Of a DNA stretch of 64,000 bases, positions 15,082 to 23,789 are shown piece after piece. The notes under the pieces are model-generated. The model saw nothing but the letters and a program-made list of their open reading frames with translations. It was not told the DNA's origin and made no database searches. Origin of the DNA: Hassallia sp050875635 (GTDB lineage Bacteria > Cyanobacteriota > Cyanobacteriia > Cyanobacteriales > Nostocaceae); NCBI RefSeq assembly GCF_050875635.1, contig NZ_JBPAOH010000021.1:1-64000 (forward strand), given 5' to 3'. Both the position numbers and the translations under genes were made by a program. The number at the start of each line of letters is the position of its first letter. Within the stretch, counting starts at the first letter, position 1.

Positions 15082-15114
15082 AGATCCCCGACTTCTTTAA
15101 GAAGTCGGGGATCT
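15082..15114. repeat. REP hairpin 2 (just downstream of RAYT)
   Basis: Same 16-base arms as copy 1, starting 9 bases after the RAYT stop codon, followed by GATGACGTGTGGTGGAAAGT and then HIP1. Confidence 0.93.
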
Positions 15115-15354
15115 GATGACGTGTGGTGGAAAGTGCGATCGCCTGACTTTCTTAAAAGTTACTACCTAATGACTATCGCGCTTTGCGATCGCTTCCCCTA
15201 GATCCCCGACTTCTTTAAGAAGTCGGGGATCTGATGACGTGTGGTGGAAAGTGCGTTAGCGTTCCGGCAGGGTGTCCCGTTCGGACTCAGCTTACCGTTA
15301 GGTATCGCATGAAATAATCGGGTTATCGAAAGTGCGATCGCTTTACTTTAAGGA
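15115..15354. repeat. HIP1/REP repeat zone, right part
   Basis: Gene-free. HIP1 units occur at 15137, 15187 and 15334; the decayed GGTATCGC at 15301 is 33 bases from the last. REP hairpin 3 is at 15200. A HIP1 unit at 15250-15306 is split by a longer insert (GTTCCGGCAGGGTGTCCC and more). Confidence 0.8.
15200..15232. repeat. REP hairpin 3
   Basis: Third copy of the 33-base hairpin. Its left flank GCGATCGCTTCCCCT equals that of copy 1, and its right flank GATGACGTGTGGTGGAAAGT equals that of copy 2, which defines the full unit borders. Confidence 0.93.
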
Positions 15355-15783
15355 TTAGGGGGCACCGACATACCTTGCTCTACCTAGCGAAAATGAGATG
15401 GTCTGTCCTTCTACAGCAGCAAAATCTACACAATCAATCCATCGCCCTTGTCTGTTGCTGAAAGTGTTGTCAGCTACTAGACAAGCTTTGTATTGTTGAC
15501 CAAACTTTAATCTATCTGTTACCAAGCGTGTTCTATCTCTATTCGTTGTCACATTTGAGTTCAAAATGTCGATTTTTGCACACCCTCCAGTTCTTTCGTT
15601 GATATTGAACTTAGGATCAGAGCAGATATTTAGATAAACAGCGCCGCCTGAAGCTGTAAAATCCCAGACGAATCTCATTTTTGCTGCCTGTTGCGCCTGA
15701 GCCTGACCTATGTGGGATGTAACTCCTAGCCCCAAACTTGTAAGGAGAAGAAGTGATTTTATGGCAGTGAATTTTTTAATCAT
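15355..15783 (-). CDS. Small secreted hypothetical protein
   Basis: 142 residues from ATG 15783 (an ATG at 15792 adds three). Signal peptide: MIKKF, hydrophobic LLLLTSLGLGV, probable cut after GQAQA. The mature part has four cysteines (CSDPKF, GGCAKI, KACLVA, IDCVDF), which could form two disulphides, and beta-rich sequence. I recognise no domain. It stands alone between the repeat zone and a terminator-like hairpin that belongs to the next operon. Function unknown. Confidence 0.7.
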   Translation of the reverse strand: MIKKFTAIKSLLLLTSLGLGVTSHIGQAQAQQAAKMRFVWDFTASGGAVYLNICSDPKFNINERTGGCAKIDILNSNVTTNRDRTRLVTDRLKFGQQYKACLVADNTFSNRQGRWIDCVDFAAVEGQTISFSLGRARYVGAP

Positions 15784-15924
15784 ATATACCATGCTTTATA
15801 AGTAATAAACAAAACATAGCCAAAGCTCTCACCTCAAGTCACCTAATGAGCGTTAGCAACATCATTAGCAATTTCCGCAACACAAAACCCCAGCTAGACC
15901 AATACAGCAAATAACATCACAGCA

Positions 15925-15973
15925 AAAAATTCAACAACCAAACAATAAACAATGAGTTTGGTTGTTGAATTTT
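15925..15973 (-). terminator. Long-stem terminator after the PIN remnant
   Basis: Inverted repeat with 14-base arms ATTCAACAACCAAA (15929-15942) and TTTGGTTGTTGAAT (15957-15970), followed on the minus strand by T residues. It lies 13 bases beyond the stop codon of the PIN remnant and upstream of the secreted protein gene. Confidence 0.75.
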
Positions 15974-15982
15974 ATCTGATGA

Positions 15983-16201
15983 CTAGATATATAAAGCTTG
16001 TAAAATAGTGATTTGAGAAGTTAACTTGAAATATTCCCTAACTGCCCAGGTGACACTACGGGAATTTCCCCACTTACACTCCCCAGATACATCACGGGTA
16101 ACAATTACATCTAATCCGTGCGCTATTGCACAAGCATATTGCACCGCATCTTCAAAGTCTCGGAAATTAAAAGCGATCGCTTGACTTTGTACCTTTAGCA
16201 A
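15983..16201 (-). pseudogene. PIN-domain toxin, C-terminal remnant
   Basis: A short frame whose middle reads FNFRDFEDAVQYACAIAHGLDVIVTRD, the typical late part of a PIN toxin (acidic DFEDA and a VTRD strand). The N-terminal half with the first catalytic Asp is gone, and after VTRD the sequence no longer fits the family (the usual LPVLSP end is missing). The junction with the antitoxin remnant lies at a HIP1 site (16173-16180). It is not expected to be active. Confidence 0.7.
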
Positions 16202-16370
16202 TACCCCGCAAACGGGATAAATTGCCTTTTTTCTTCGCAGGAGAAGTTTCTTGTTGTAGCGATTCCAACAGAGTTTGTACTAATTGCCAACGTTCATTAA
16301 TCGGCAATTGCAGTGCTTGTTTTTGCAATTCTGGCAAAGTCATAAGCGTATCCGGTTCATCCACCTTCAT
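16167..16370 (-). pseudogene. Antitoxin remnant, truncated at a HIP1 site
   Basis: 67 residues: MTLPELQKQALQLPINERWQLVQTLLESLQQ followed by a linker and LSRLRGIAKG. This resembles antitoxins found beside PIN toxins in cyanobacteria, which normally continue with an acidic C-terminal segment after LRGIAK. Here the frame stops after nine more residues, right where HIP1 joins it to the PIN fragment. I infer one deletion that removed the end of the antitoxin and the start of the toxin. Confidence 0.65.
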
Positions 16371-16591
16371 TGTAAAGCGATCGCCTGGTACAGAGTGCGT
16401 TACTCCCAGCTAGATGCCTAAATGGTAATTTGCACAGATTCCCAAGCGATCGCGAAGTGCAGATGCCTAATCTTGATGAAGCTACCAGTCCTTATATTCA
16501 CTGAATTATAAAGATTACATGTAGTTTCTTGCCTGTATAAACACTGTTAGCCTAATATCTATTAGTAAAATTTATTCTGACCATAAGTGTA

Positions 16592-17040
16592 ATGGCATTA
16601 CATCCTCATCCACGAAGCGATGATTTAGCGGAGAAGTTCGCCGAAGCAAGCGAGTGTTGGAACCTAGAAAAGTTATACCGAGATATTGCGGATGCCAAGC
16701 AGCAAGAAAGACGCAGGCAGTGCAAACAACTGACTCCGACTGAAAAAGCTTGTTTGCGGGGATTACTTAGTGGTTACAGTCCAACTGAGATTGCTACGGA
16801 GCTTAACCGCGAACGGCGATCGCAATCTTTTAAATCATCAATTTGAAGGTTTGTCACTTTTAAAAGCTGAGGTGATGTACTGGACTTGTATTAATCGGGA
16901 ACCTGTAAAAGTTAGCGATTTACAAGATGATTCGGATGCTGAGTTTTTAGCTAGTGTTACAGACCAAACAGTCCGATGGAAGTATCTTCAATCGCAAGCG
17001 TCTTAAAACTTTACATGGTCATACCTGTGAAGTCTCCATA
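16592..17040 (+). pseudogene. Remnant of an HTH-NTPase-WD40 gene
   Basis: Three pieces of one known cyanobacterial architecture remain. 16592-16820 encodes an N-terminal domain with LAEKFAEASECWNLEKLYRDI and the HTH-like LTPTEKACLRGLLSGYSPTEIA. After a HIP1 site at 16816-16823, another frame reads EGLSLLKAEVMYWTCINREPVKVSDLQDD, the segment that normally follows the NTPase domain, then LASVTDQTVR, the end of a WD40 repeat, and after a frame change KTLHGHTCEVS. The NTPase core and most WD40 repeats are missing, so at least two deletions have occurred. Not functional. Confidence 0.75.
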
Positions 17041-17061
17041 CTTGCTTTAGAGAACAATGTT

Positions 17062-18210
17062 TCAGTCAACGTCTAAACTTTTAGAATTTCCGAAACTTGC
17101 ACGTAGTAGATCCTTAAAGTAATCTGTCTCTCCACACGAACAAGCGATCGCTAGTCCAGCATGTTTCAAGAGTGTATTTTTATCAAGACTATGAACTATA
17201 TATTGAGGAGTCACCTCAAGTAGTTTATCAATTCGTGCTTTAGCTGCTGCAACTACCGATTCATCAAGACTGCCGTTATCAAGCGAATCAGAGAAATCTT
17301 GAGCGATCGCATATGTTCTTTCCAGAGATGATGAATTGATATTGCGGGACACGATAAATAAATCGCAACCTGCATTAAACGCTTTTGCCACAGTCCCACT
17401 TTTCATAAACATATCTGAGACAGCTTTCATATCTAAGTCATCAGATACAATCACTCCCTTAAAACCAAGCTCTTTGCGGAGAATGTCATTTAAAATTAAT
17501 TTTGACAAGGTTGCCGGCACTGCATCTATCTGAGGAAATAGAATGTGTGCGGTCATAATCATCGGTATTTGTTGTTCGATCAGCGCTTGAAAAGGTATCA
17601 GTTCACGCGATCGCAAATCTTCGACTGTCAGATTTAGCCTTGGTAGCTCAATGTGCGAATCTTGACTAGTGTCTCCATGTCCGGGGAAATGCTTCGCACA
17701 TCCCAAAATTCCTGACTCCTTCAATCCCAAATAGTAATCGCAGGCACCTTGTGCAGCAGTTTGTGCAGTCGTACCAAAAGCCCTCGGTCCAATGACGGGA
17801 TTCTCAGGATTAGAAAAAATATCCGCTACAGGAGACCAAGATACATTGATTCCCAATGACTTTAATTCTAATGCTGTTGCCTTCGCTACTTCAATAGCCA
17901 GTGTTCCCAACACAAAAGGATGAGGAAATCGAGCGATCGGCAAAGGTGTGCGAATTACAGAACCTCCCTCATGGTCAAGAGTGAGAAACATCGAATCGCG
18001 TTCAGCGTATTGTCTTACCTGGTCGATTAGTTCCTTAAAAGCTTCCAACCAAACTTGATAATGAGTACCTTGACGAAAGTTCTTTGCAAAAAATATCACC
18101 CCAATCGGTTTCAATTCGCTGAGTGCGCGTTTATCATCATCGCTTAATGTGGTACCCGAAATACCCAGAATCAGGTGATGTCCAAAGCGCTCAAGTTGCG
18201 ATACTGACAT
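17062..18210 (-). CDS. nagZ: Glycoside hydrolase family 3, NagZ-like beta-N-acetylhexosaminidase
   Basis: Likely removes N-acetylglucosamine from peptidoglycan muropeptides during wall recycling. The GH3 barrel is complete at 382 residues. LDHEGGSVIRTP is the substrate loop; CAKHFPGHGDTSQDSH near residue 168 is the NagZ signature with its catalytic His-Asp loop; VSDDLDMKAV near 255 carries the nucleophile Asp. No signal peptide, so cytoplasmic. No other recycling gene is adjacent; the RlpA gene upstream on the same strand is also a wall gene but is 380 bases away. The C-terminal 40 residues after the barrel are not distinctive. Confidence 0.88.
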   Translation of the reverse strand: MSVSQLERFGHHLILGISGTTLSDDDKRALSELKPIGVIFFAKNFRQGTHYQVWLEAFKELIDQVRQYAERDSMFLTLDHEGGSVIRTPLPIARFPHPFVLGTLAIEVAKATALELKSLGINVSWSPVADIFSNPENPVIGPRAFGTTAQTAAQGACDYYLGLKESGILGCAKHFPGHGDTSQDSHIELPRLNLTVEDLRSRELIPFQALIEQQIPMIMTAHILFPQIDAVPATLSKLILNDILRKELGFKGVIVSDDLDMKAVSDMFMKSGTVAKAFNAGCDLFIVSRNINSSSLERTYAIAQDFSDSLDNGSLDESVVAAAKARIDKLLEVTPQYIVHSLDKNTLLKHAGLAIACSCGETDYFKDLLRASFGNSKSLDVD

Positions 18211-18592
18211 AATGATTTACCTATGGCAGGAATGGGGAATGGGGACTGGGAGGAGGGGGGGACAAGGGGAGGGGAGGACAAGGGGAGCCAGCGCTGTGCG
18301 GAGGCGTCCTCCGTTGAGGAGCCAGTGCGTTGCGGGGGTTCCCCCCGTTGTAGCACCTGGCGTGCGTCTGGCGTGGACAAGGAAGACAAGGGGGAATTTG
18401 CTCCTCCAATTACCAATTATCCATTACCCTTCGGGTTCGCCAGTTGCTTCAAGTCGGGAGACCCGACGGCAGGTGCGCGTCTGCCGGGAAACCCGTCCAG
18501 CGCACTGCCTCCCCAACGCACCGGCTCACCAATTACCAATTACCTATTACCCAATTCCCAATTCCCAATTACCATTTACCCACAATCGCCGT
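18211..18592. repeat. Repeat-filled spacer
   Basis: No gene. 18230-18300 is G-rich (GGGGAGG blocks); 18290-18380 and 18440-18520 are GC-rich palindromic segments such as GCGTCCTCCGTTGAGGAGCC and GTCGGGAGACCCGAC; 18520-18590 is a loose ACCAATT/CCCAATT tandem. The composition differs sharply from the neighbouring genes. Confidence 0.75.
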
Positions 18593-19816
18593 TCAATAAT
18601 CTGAAACTACTGCGAGTTTTCTACCTGGTTTAAGATTTGCGGTAGAAATAGATGAATTTTTCAAGAACTTTTTCGGTTCGCTACTTTGCAAAATTACGGC
18701 TTTATAAGGTACTACTCCAGCGGTTTCACTGTTGATACACCTCGCTGCTTCCCTTGACAAATCGAGACTTCTTGGTGGAATATAAGGACCGCGATCGTTT
18801 ACGCGCACAATCACAGAGTTGCCATTCTTTAAATTAGTCACTTGTAAGAAAGTGTTAAAAGGCAGTGACTTATGAGCAACTGTTAATTCATCTTGATTGT
18901 ATTTCTCACCATTCGCGGTTGTTCGACCATGAAAATAACCACCATACCAAGAAGCTAAACCAAACATTTTTTTCTTGGAAGGAGTTAAACCATACATTTG
19001 TTGCTGTCCTTCCACTAATGATAAAGCAGGTGCTTGCAAAGCTGAACGAAGATTATTAATCCATTCAATCGCTAATAGTTCACCACTGCGGTGAGAGGAG
19101 TGAGAAACTTCTTTTTGTATTGCAAATAAAAAGCGATTTCCTACCATTAACGCGGGTATACCGTCAACTAATGCCGGTCGGAATTGATTAGCATCTAACC
19201 TAGGCAAATTGACGACTTGCGTTAAACGTTGTTGCATTGATTTGGCTTCGATTTCGTCGGGTAAAGTTGCAACTATACGGTTATTTACCCACACTTCATA
19301 GTTGTCTTGGTCGCGACGAACAACTACTACTGGTGTTGTTACACCTTGCTCTATCGTCGAGAAGTTGAAGAAATTTTGCAGCGATCGCAAAATTTTATTT
19401 GACAACAAATCTCGGTTATTCAAGCTTGATTCTATCAACCGAGGAATCGGCAAAACACTTGCCGTTTTTACCGGAATCTTCTCAGATGCAATATCTGGCA
19501 GAGAACTACAAAACTGATTTTTACTTTGCTTTACTTTGCTTACCGAAACATTCGATAACTTAGCTTTCGTTGGTGGTGATTCTTTAGAACCCCAATCTAT
19601 CTTCAAAAACCTTGTAGGTAATATCGTCGTACTCCAGACATTTAATCGTTGCTTAGGTGTCTCCAAAAATTCCCGATTGTTACTTAATAGTTTATCTAGA
19701 TTGGATGAAACCTTTGTCGGAGAAACCTTTGGCATAAAACTTGGTGGCAAGTTTTCGCTCAACGACAAAAATGAACCAATCCAAGATGCAATGCAAAAAA
19801 ATCCCAAAGATAGCAT
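18593..19816 (-). CDS. RlpA-family septal-ring lytic transglycosylase-like protein
   Basis: 407 residues. A hydrophobic N-terminus (LGFFCIASWIGSFLSL) suggests export or anchoring. A long middle region has no recognised domain. The C-terminal double-psi beta-barrel runs from about residue 283: FGLASWYGGYFHGRTTANGE, then TVAHKSLPFNT, VTNLKNGNSVIVRVNDRGPY, and LDLSREAA. These are the RlpA hallmarks, including the final Asp of VNDRGP and DLS. In other bacteria RlpA cleaves naked glycan strands at the septum. The middle segment VWVNNRIVATLPDE...RLTQVV appears in cyanobacterial RlpA-like proteins and may help locate it. Alone in its transcription unit. Confidence 0.87.
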   Translation of the reverse strand: MLSLGFFCIASWIGSFLSLSENLPPSFMPKVSPTKVSSNLDKLLSNNREFLETPKQRLNVWSTTILPTRFLKIDWGSKESPPTKAKLSNVSVSKVKQSKNQFCSSLPDIASEKIPVKTASVLPIPRLIESSLNNRDLLSNKILRSLQNFFNFSTIEQGVTTPVVVVRRDQDNYEVWVNNRIVATLPDEIEAKSMQQRLTQVVNLPRLDANQFRPALVDGIPALMVGNRFLFAIQKEVSHSSHRSGELLAIEWINNLRSALQAPALSLVEGQQQMYGLTPSKKKMFGLASWYGGYFHGRTTANGEKYNQDELTVAHKSLPFNTFLQVTNLKNGNSVIVRVNDRGPYIPPRSLDLSREAARCINSETAGVVPYKAVILQSSEPKKFLKNSSISTANLKPGRKLAVVSDY

Positions 19817-20541
19817 GGTTAAGTCAAATTTTAGGTACCCGCATACATAAGAAGTGCAACCCTAGTTTTGGCAAAGATAATTTTTATCCAAAAAAATCAA
19901 ACTCTATATTCTTTGCCAATTTAAACAAATCTCTCCTTAGTTAGAAGCACGCTAATGAGCGATCCCCAGCAGAAATCATAATATACCGTTGTTGGCAAAT
20001 AAGTAAATAAAGCTTTGAGATGATGTCGATTAGTTACTACTTTTAGATTTAAATTTGTTATGAATAACTCTAAGAAAAACCCTAAAATAAAGATGCAATA
20101 CATCATTTGCAACAGTAAAAATACTAAATTTATTTTATTTAAGGATATAGATCATACATATTGCTTCTCATTTACTTAAGCCAGATATACGATGAAGCAG
20201 CTAGCATTCTTTACCAATGCCGTAAACTTATCAAGCTCGCAAATGCTCATTATTACTGAATAAATCAGTTATTCAGAGATAATAATGGTGAATGAACTTC
20301 CAGTATGTTTTCAAAAAAATAGTTGTAATTACTACAAAAAAATATTTAAAGACTATTAGCATCTTTTCCAGCTTAGGTATAGCAAATATACTTTCAGAGA
20401 AAATTATTTAATAATCTGTCGTTCTCAGAAGGTATAAGGCAGAATGGGCAAGGTTTTCATCTTTTTGTGGTCTAGCAAAATAACATAAAAACTCAGGGAT
20501 GAATAATTTGAATAATTTATAACTCAGACAAATAAGTTTTA
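19817..20541. other. AT-rich gene-free spacer
   Basis: About 725 AT-rich bases between the divergent rlpA-like gene and the crtP leader. I see no RNA gene, no operator and no convincing reading frame. A 63-codon minus-strand frame at 19921-20112 lacks a ribosome site and family resemblance. Confidence 0.5.
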
Positions 20542-20554
20542 ATGAAGAACGCAG

Positions 20555-20735
20555 GGGATGGGGAGAGGGGGGGAGGGGGGGATGGGGGGATGGGGAGAAA
20601 GAATTGTCACCTTGTCTCCCTTGTCACCTTGTCCCCTTGTCCCCTTGTCCCCTTGTCACCTTGTCTCCCTTGTCACCTTGTCCCCTTGTCCCCCTTGTCT
20701 CCCTTGTCTCCCTTGTCTCCCTGCAAGAAAGCCCC
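20555..20735. repeat. G-rich tract and CCTTGTC tandem repeat before crtP
   Basis: GGGGAGA/GGGGGAT blocks (20557-20600) then many units of TTGTCCCC, TTGTCACC and TTGTCTCC to 20722. Same class as the array at the left end of the window. It lies 115 bases before the crtP start codon. Confidence 0.85.
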
Positions 20736-20849
20736 CCTCCCCCCTGCCTCTTCAGAGACGATCGCACGAGGGATGATAAATGTAACGGATTGCAACGTAT
20801 AATGAAAACGAGAAAACGATTAAGAAATATTGAAGAAAAGTAAGGTTAA

Positions 20850-22289
20850 ATGCGAGTAGCGATCGCTGGAGCGGGTTTAGCAGGACTTTCCTGCGCGAAA
20901 TATCTCACGGACGCAGGACACACACCAATTGTTTTGGAAAGCCAAAACGTATTAGGTGGTTTAGTGGCAGCGTGGAAAGACTCAGACGGCGACTGGTACG
21001 AAGCCGGATTGCACGCTTTCTTTGGAGCATACCCGAATATGCTTCAGTTATTAAAAGAGTTACAAATTGAAGACCGGCTGCAATGGAAACAGCACACGCT
21101 AATTTTCAATCAGCCAGAAAAGCCGGGAACTCTCTCACGTTTTGATGTTCCGGATATTCCGGCACCTTTCAACGTGATCGCGTCGATTCTTCGCAACAAT
21201 GACATGCTGACTTGGGAGCAAAAAATTAAGTTCGCCATAGGACTACTCCCAGCCGTGGTTCGCGGTCAGAAGTATGTTGAAGATATGGATAAGTACACTC
21301 TCATAGAGTGGCTGAGAAGGCAAGGTGTAGACGAACGGGTGAATAGTGATATTTTTATCGCCGCATCCAAAGCGCTGACCTTTATCAATCCGGATGAAGT
21401 TTCCGCGACAATTCTACTAACAGCGCTGAATCGCTTTCTCCAAGAACGATATGGCTCTAAAATTGCCTTCTTGGATGGTTCTCCTACCGAGCGATTGTGT
21501 CAACCGATAGTAGACCATATAACCTCTGGTGGTGGCGAAGTGCGGTTAAATGCGCCCCTGAAAGAGATAATGCTAAACGTTGATGGTACTGTGAAAGCAT
21601 TTGTGATTCGGGGCTTGAATGGCGCAGCAGATGAAATTATTACCGCTGACTTGTATGTTTCGGCAATGTCGGTGGATGTAATGAAAGTGATGTTACCAAA
21701 ACCTTGGCAGTCAATAGAGTTTTTCCAAAAGCTCGAAGGTTTGTCAGGTGTGCCGGTAATTAACTTGCATCTGTGGTTTGACCGGAAACTGACAGATATA
21801 GACCACTTATTATTTTCGCGATCGCCTCTTCTCAGCGTTTATGCTGATATGAGCAACACCTGCCGCGAATACGCCAATAGCGATCGCTCAATGCTGGAGT
21901 TAGTTTTAGCACCAGCGAAAGATTGGATTGACAAATCCGATGAGGAAATTGTCAGCGCTTCCCTAGTCGAACTGAAAAAACTCTTTCCTGACGACTTAGG
22001 GGGAGACAATCCAGCAAAACTGCTGAAATATCATGTCGTCAAGACACCGCGATCGGTTTATACGGCGATACCTGGTCGCCAACAATACCGCCCTACCCAA
22101 GTTACCCCGATAAAAAACTTCTATCTCGCAGGCAGTTATACCATGCAACGCTACTTAGGGAGTATGGAAGGTGCCGTGCTTTCTGGTAAGCTTACAGCGC
22201 AGGCGATTTCGGAAGTACACCCAGAGGTAAATTCCTCAAGCCTGCAAACGCCAACCCGACCGCCTGCAACGAATGCTGCAACTGCCTGA
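20850..22289 (+). CDS. crtP: 15-cis-phytoene desaturase (plant/cyanobacterial type)
   Basis: Desaturates phytoene to zeta-carotene in the carotenoid pathway at the thylakoid or cytoplasmic membrane, using plastoquinone. The N-terminal Rossmann motif AGAGLAGLSCAKYL binds FAD. ESQNVLGGLVAAWKD, YEAGLHAFFGAYPN and the C-terminal FYLAGSYTMQRYLGSMEGAVLSG are specific for the Pds/CrtP type and exclude bacterial CrtI. 479 residues, full length. It overlaps crtB by 17 bases and forms an operon with it, the order common in cyanobacteria. A G-rich and a CCTTGTC repeat sit just upstream. Confidence 0.97.
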   Translation: MRVAIAGAGLAGLSCAKYLTDAGHTPIVLESQNVLGGLVAAWKDSDGDWYEAGLHAFFGAYPNMLQLLKELQIEDRLQWKQHTLIFNQPEKPGTLSRFDVPDIPAPFNVIASILRNNDMLTWEQKIKFAIGLLPAVVRGQKYVEDMDKYTLIEWLRRQGVDERVNSDIFIAASKALTFINPDEVSATILLTALNRFLQERYGSKIAFLDGSPTERLCQPIVDHITSGGGEVRLNAPLKEIMLNVDGTVKAFVIRGLNGAADEIITADLYVSAMSVDVMKVMLPKPWQSIEFFQKLEGLSGVPVINLHLWFDRKLTDIDHLLFSRSPLLSVYADMSNTCREYANSDRSMLELVLAPAKDWIDKSDEEIVSASLVELKKLFPDDLGGDNPAKLLKYHVVKTPRSVYTAIPGRQQYRPTQVTPIKNFYLAGSYTMQRYLGSMEGAVLSGKLTAQAISEVHPEVNSSSLQTPTRPPATNAATA

Positions 22290-23205
22290 TTCCAAAGCGC
22301 GCATGAAAACGCTGGTCTCTGTGGATGAGTCCTATAAACTTTGTCGCCAACTGATAGCAAAGTACTCCACGACTTTTTACCTTGGTACTTTGTTAGTGAG
22401 TAAGGAAAAGCGTCCCGCTATTTGGGCAATTTACGCTTGGTGCCGCCGAACAGACGAACTGGTGGATGGTCCTGCATCTGCTATTACTACGCCGGAAACA
22501 CTAGATTTTTGGGAACAGCAGCTAGAATCTATTTTTAGCGGCAGCCCTTTTGAAAATTTCGATGTAGCTTTGGTAGATACCATCCAACGCTTCTCAATGG
22601 ACATTCAACCCTTTCGGGATATGATTGCCGGTCAGCGTATGGACTTATACCGTAGCCGCTACGAAACATTTAAAGAGTTATATCTTTACTGTTACCGCGT
22701 AGCAGGCACCGTCGGTTTGATGTCAACGGCAGTGATGGGAGTTGATACAAACGCCAACACAGCGCCGTGGAATCGCCAAAAACCGATATACATTCCCACC
22801 GAAGAAGCGATCACTTTAGGAATTGCCCACCAACTCACCAACATCCTCCGGGATGTGGGTGAAGACGCAAGGCGAGGACGAATCTACATTCCCCAAGAAG
22901 ACTTGGCGCGATTTGACTACACCGAGCAAGATTTGTTGAAAGGTGTTGTCGATGAGCGCTGGCGTTCTCTCATGCGTTTTCAAATTGCCAGGGCACGCCA
23001 ATATTATATCAAAGCAGAAAAAGGAATATCTTACTTGTCACCCGATGCCCGCTTGCCTGTGTGGGCATCTTTGATGCATTACAGTCGCATTTTAAGCGTT
23101 ATTGAACGTAACGATTATGATGTGTTTAGTCAACGCGCCTACGTGGCTCAGTGGAAAAAGTTAAGCAGTTTGCCAGTAGCTTGGCTGCGATCGCAAGTCC
23201 TCTAA
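22273..23205 (+). CDS. crtB: Phytoene synthase
   Basis: Joins two geranylgeranyl diphosphates to phytoene, the entry step of carotenoid synthesis. The two Asp-rich motifs are present: DELVD near residue 60 and DVGEDARRGRIYIP near residue 194. YCYRVAGTVGLMS and QLTNILRD are family signatures. 310 residues. The start at 22273 (MLQLPDSKARMKTL) matches the usual cyanobacterial N-terminus and overlaps the crtP stop codon, so translation is probably coupled. The product of CrtB is the substrate of CrtP, encoded immediately upstream. Confidence 0.97.
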   Translation: MLQLPDSKARMKTLVSVDESYKLCRQLIAKYSTTFYLGTLLVSKEKRPAIWAIYAWCRRTDELVDGPASAITTPETLDFWEQQLESIFSGSPFENFDVALVDTIQRFSMDIQPFRDMIAGQRMDLYRSRYETFKELYLYCYRVAGTVGLMSTAVMGVDTNANTAPWNRQKPIYIPTEEAITLGIAHQLTNILRDVGEDARRGRIYIPQEDLARFDYTEQDLLKGVVDERWRSLMRFQIARARQYYIKAEKGISYLSPDARLPVWASLMHYSRILSVIERNDYDVFSQRAYVAQWKKLSSLPVAWLRSQVL

Positions 23206-23224
23206 CTTTAGTCGATAGTTGGTG

Positions 23225-23395
23225 GAATTTGGATAGTAGTTAGTCGTTAGTAGTTAGTAGTTAGTAGTATTTTTTGACCCCAACCCCCAACAACCATCAA
23301 CTACCAACTAACTTTTGTACAGACGTTCGGTGTGGAACGTCTCTACCTAACAACTAACCACCAACAAATAACCAACAAATAACAAATCCCCCTTG
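23225..23395. repeat. AGTTAGT tandem and TGTACAGACG palindrome
   Basis: 23229-23265 holds TAGTTAGTAG repeats and 23275-23310 their inverse (CAACTACC type). 23316-23347 is TGTACAGACGTTC...GAACGTCTCTACC, a relative of the inserts in mutL and at 62603. More CAACAAATAACC units follow to 23390. Confidence 0.8.
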
Positions 23396-23437
23396 ACTGT
23401 GCCTTGAAAATCTGATATTATTCATATTCGTGACACT

Positions 23438-23529
23438 GGAGAGGTGGCTGAGTGGTCGAAAGCGGCAGATTGCTAATCTGTTGTACGGCAGGCAACTCCG
23501 TACCGAGGGTTCGAATCCCTCCCTCTCCG
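23438..23529 (+). tRNA. tRNA-Ser (anticodon GCU)
   Basis: Long-variable-arm tRNA of 92 bases. Acceptor stem GGAGAGG pairs with CCTCTCC with discriminator G. D arm includes TGGCTGAGTGG. Anticodon stem GCAGA/TCTGT encloses TTGCTAA with anticodon GCT at 23472-23474, reading AGC/AGU serine codons. The long variable arm (TACGGCAGGCAACTCCGTA) and T arm GAGGGTTCGAATCCCTC are regular. The CCA end is not encoded. Confidence 0.97.
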
Positions 23530-23589
23530 TTTTCCCAGTCTGTCAAAACTAAAACTGCAATCCACACCGAAGAGTGTGAATTGAGGTTC

Positions 23590-23640
23590 GTAGTAGGCAC
23601 TTCAGTGCCTAAGATAAGCGCTTAAGCGCTTACTACGAAT
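23590..23640. repeat. Nested palindrome GTAGTAGGCACTTCAGTGCC...GCGCTTACTAC
   Basis: TTCGTAGTA and TACTACGAA bracket two smaller palindromes, GGCACTTCAGTGCC and AAGCGCTTAAGCGCTT. Same dispersed family as at 10430 and 37317. Confidence 0.8.
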
Positions 23641-23789
23641 CAGTAAAAATTATCGACTAAGAGCAGATACTTTTATTCCCCAAGGATGATGCCCTAAGGA
23701 TGATGATATGATTTATCATCCGGAGTCCTGATAATCCAGTTAGAATATTGCTTTCAGGCTCCCACAAATCAGAGGAGTGAAAGTAATTT

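Noticed and set aside
12299..17040. Reading the repeat zone as an integrated prophage or integrative element
   Set aside because: No integrase, phage structural genes, or attachment-site pair at a tRNA were found.
18171..18633. Several GC-rich frames between nagZ and the RlpA gene
   Set aside because: All translate palindromic or tandem repeats and lie on both strands at once.
19921..20112. 63-codon minus-strand frame in the AT-rich spacer
   Set aside because: Hydrophobic by AT bias only, with no supporting signal.
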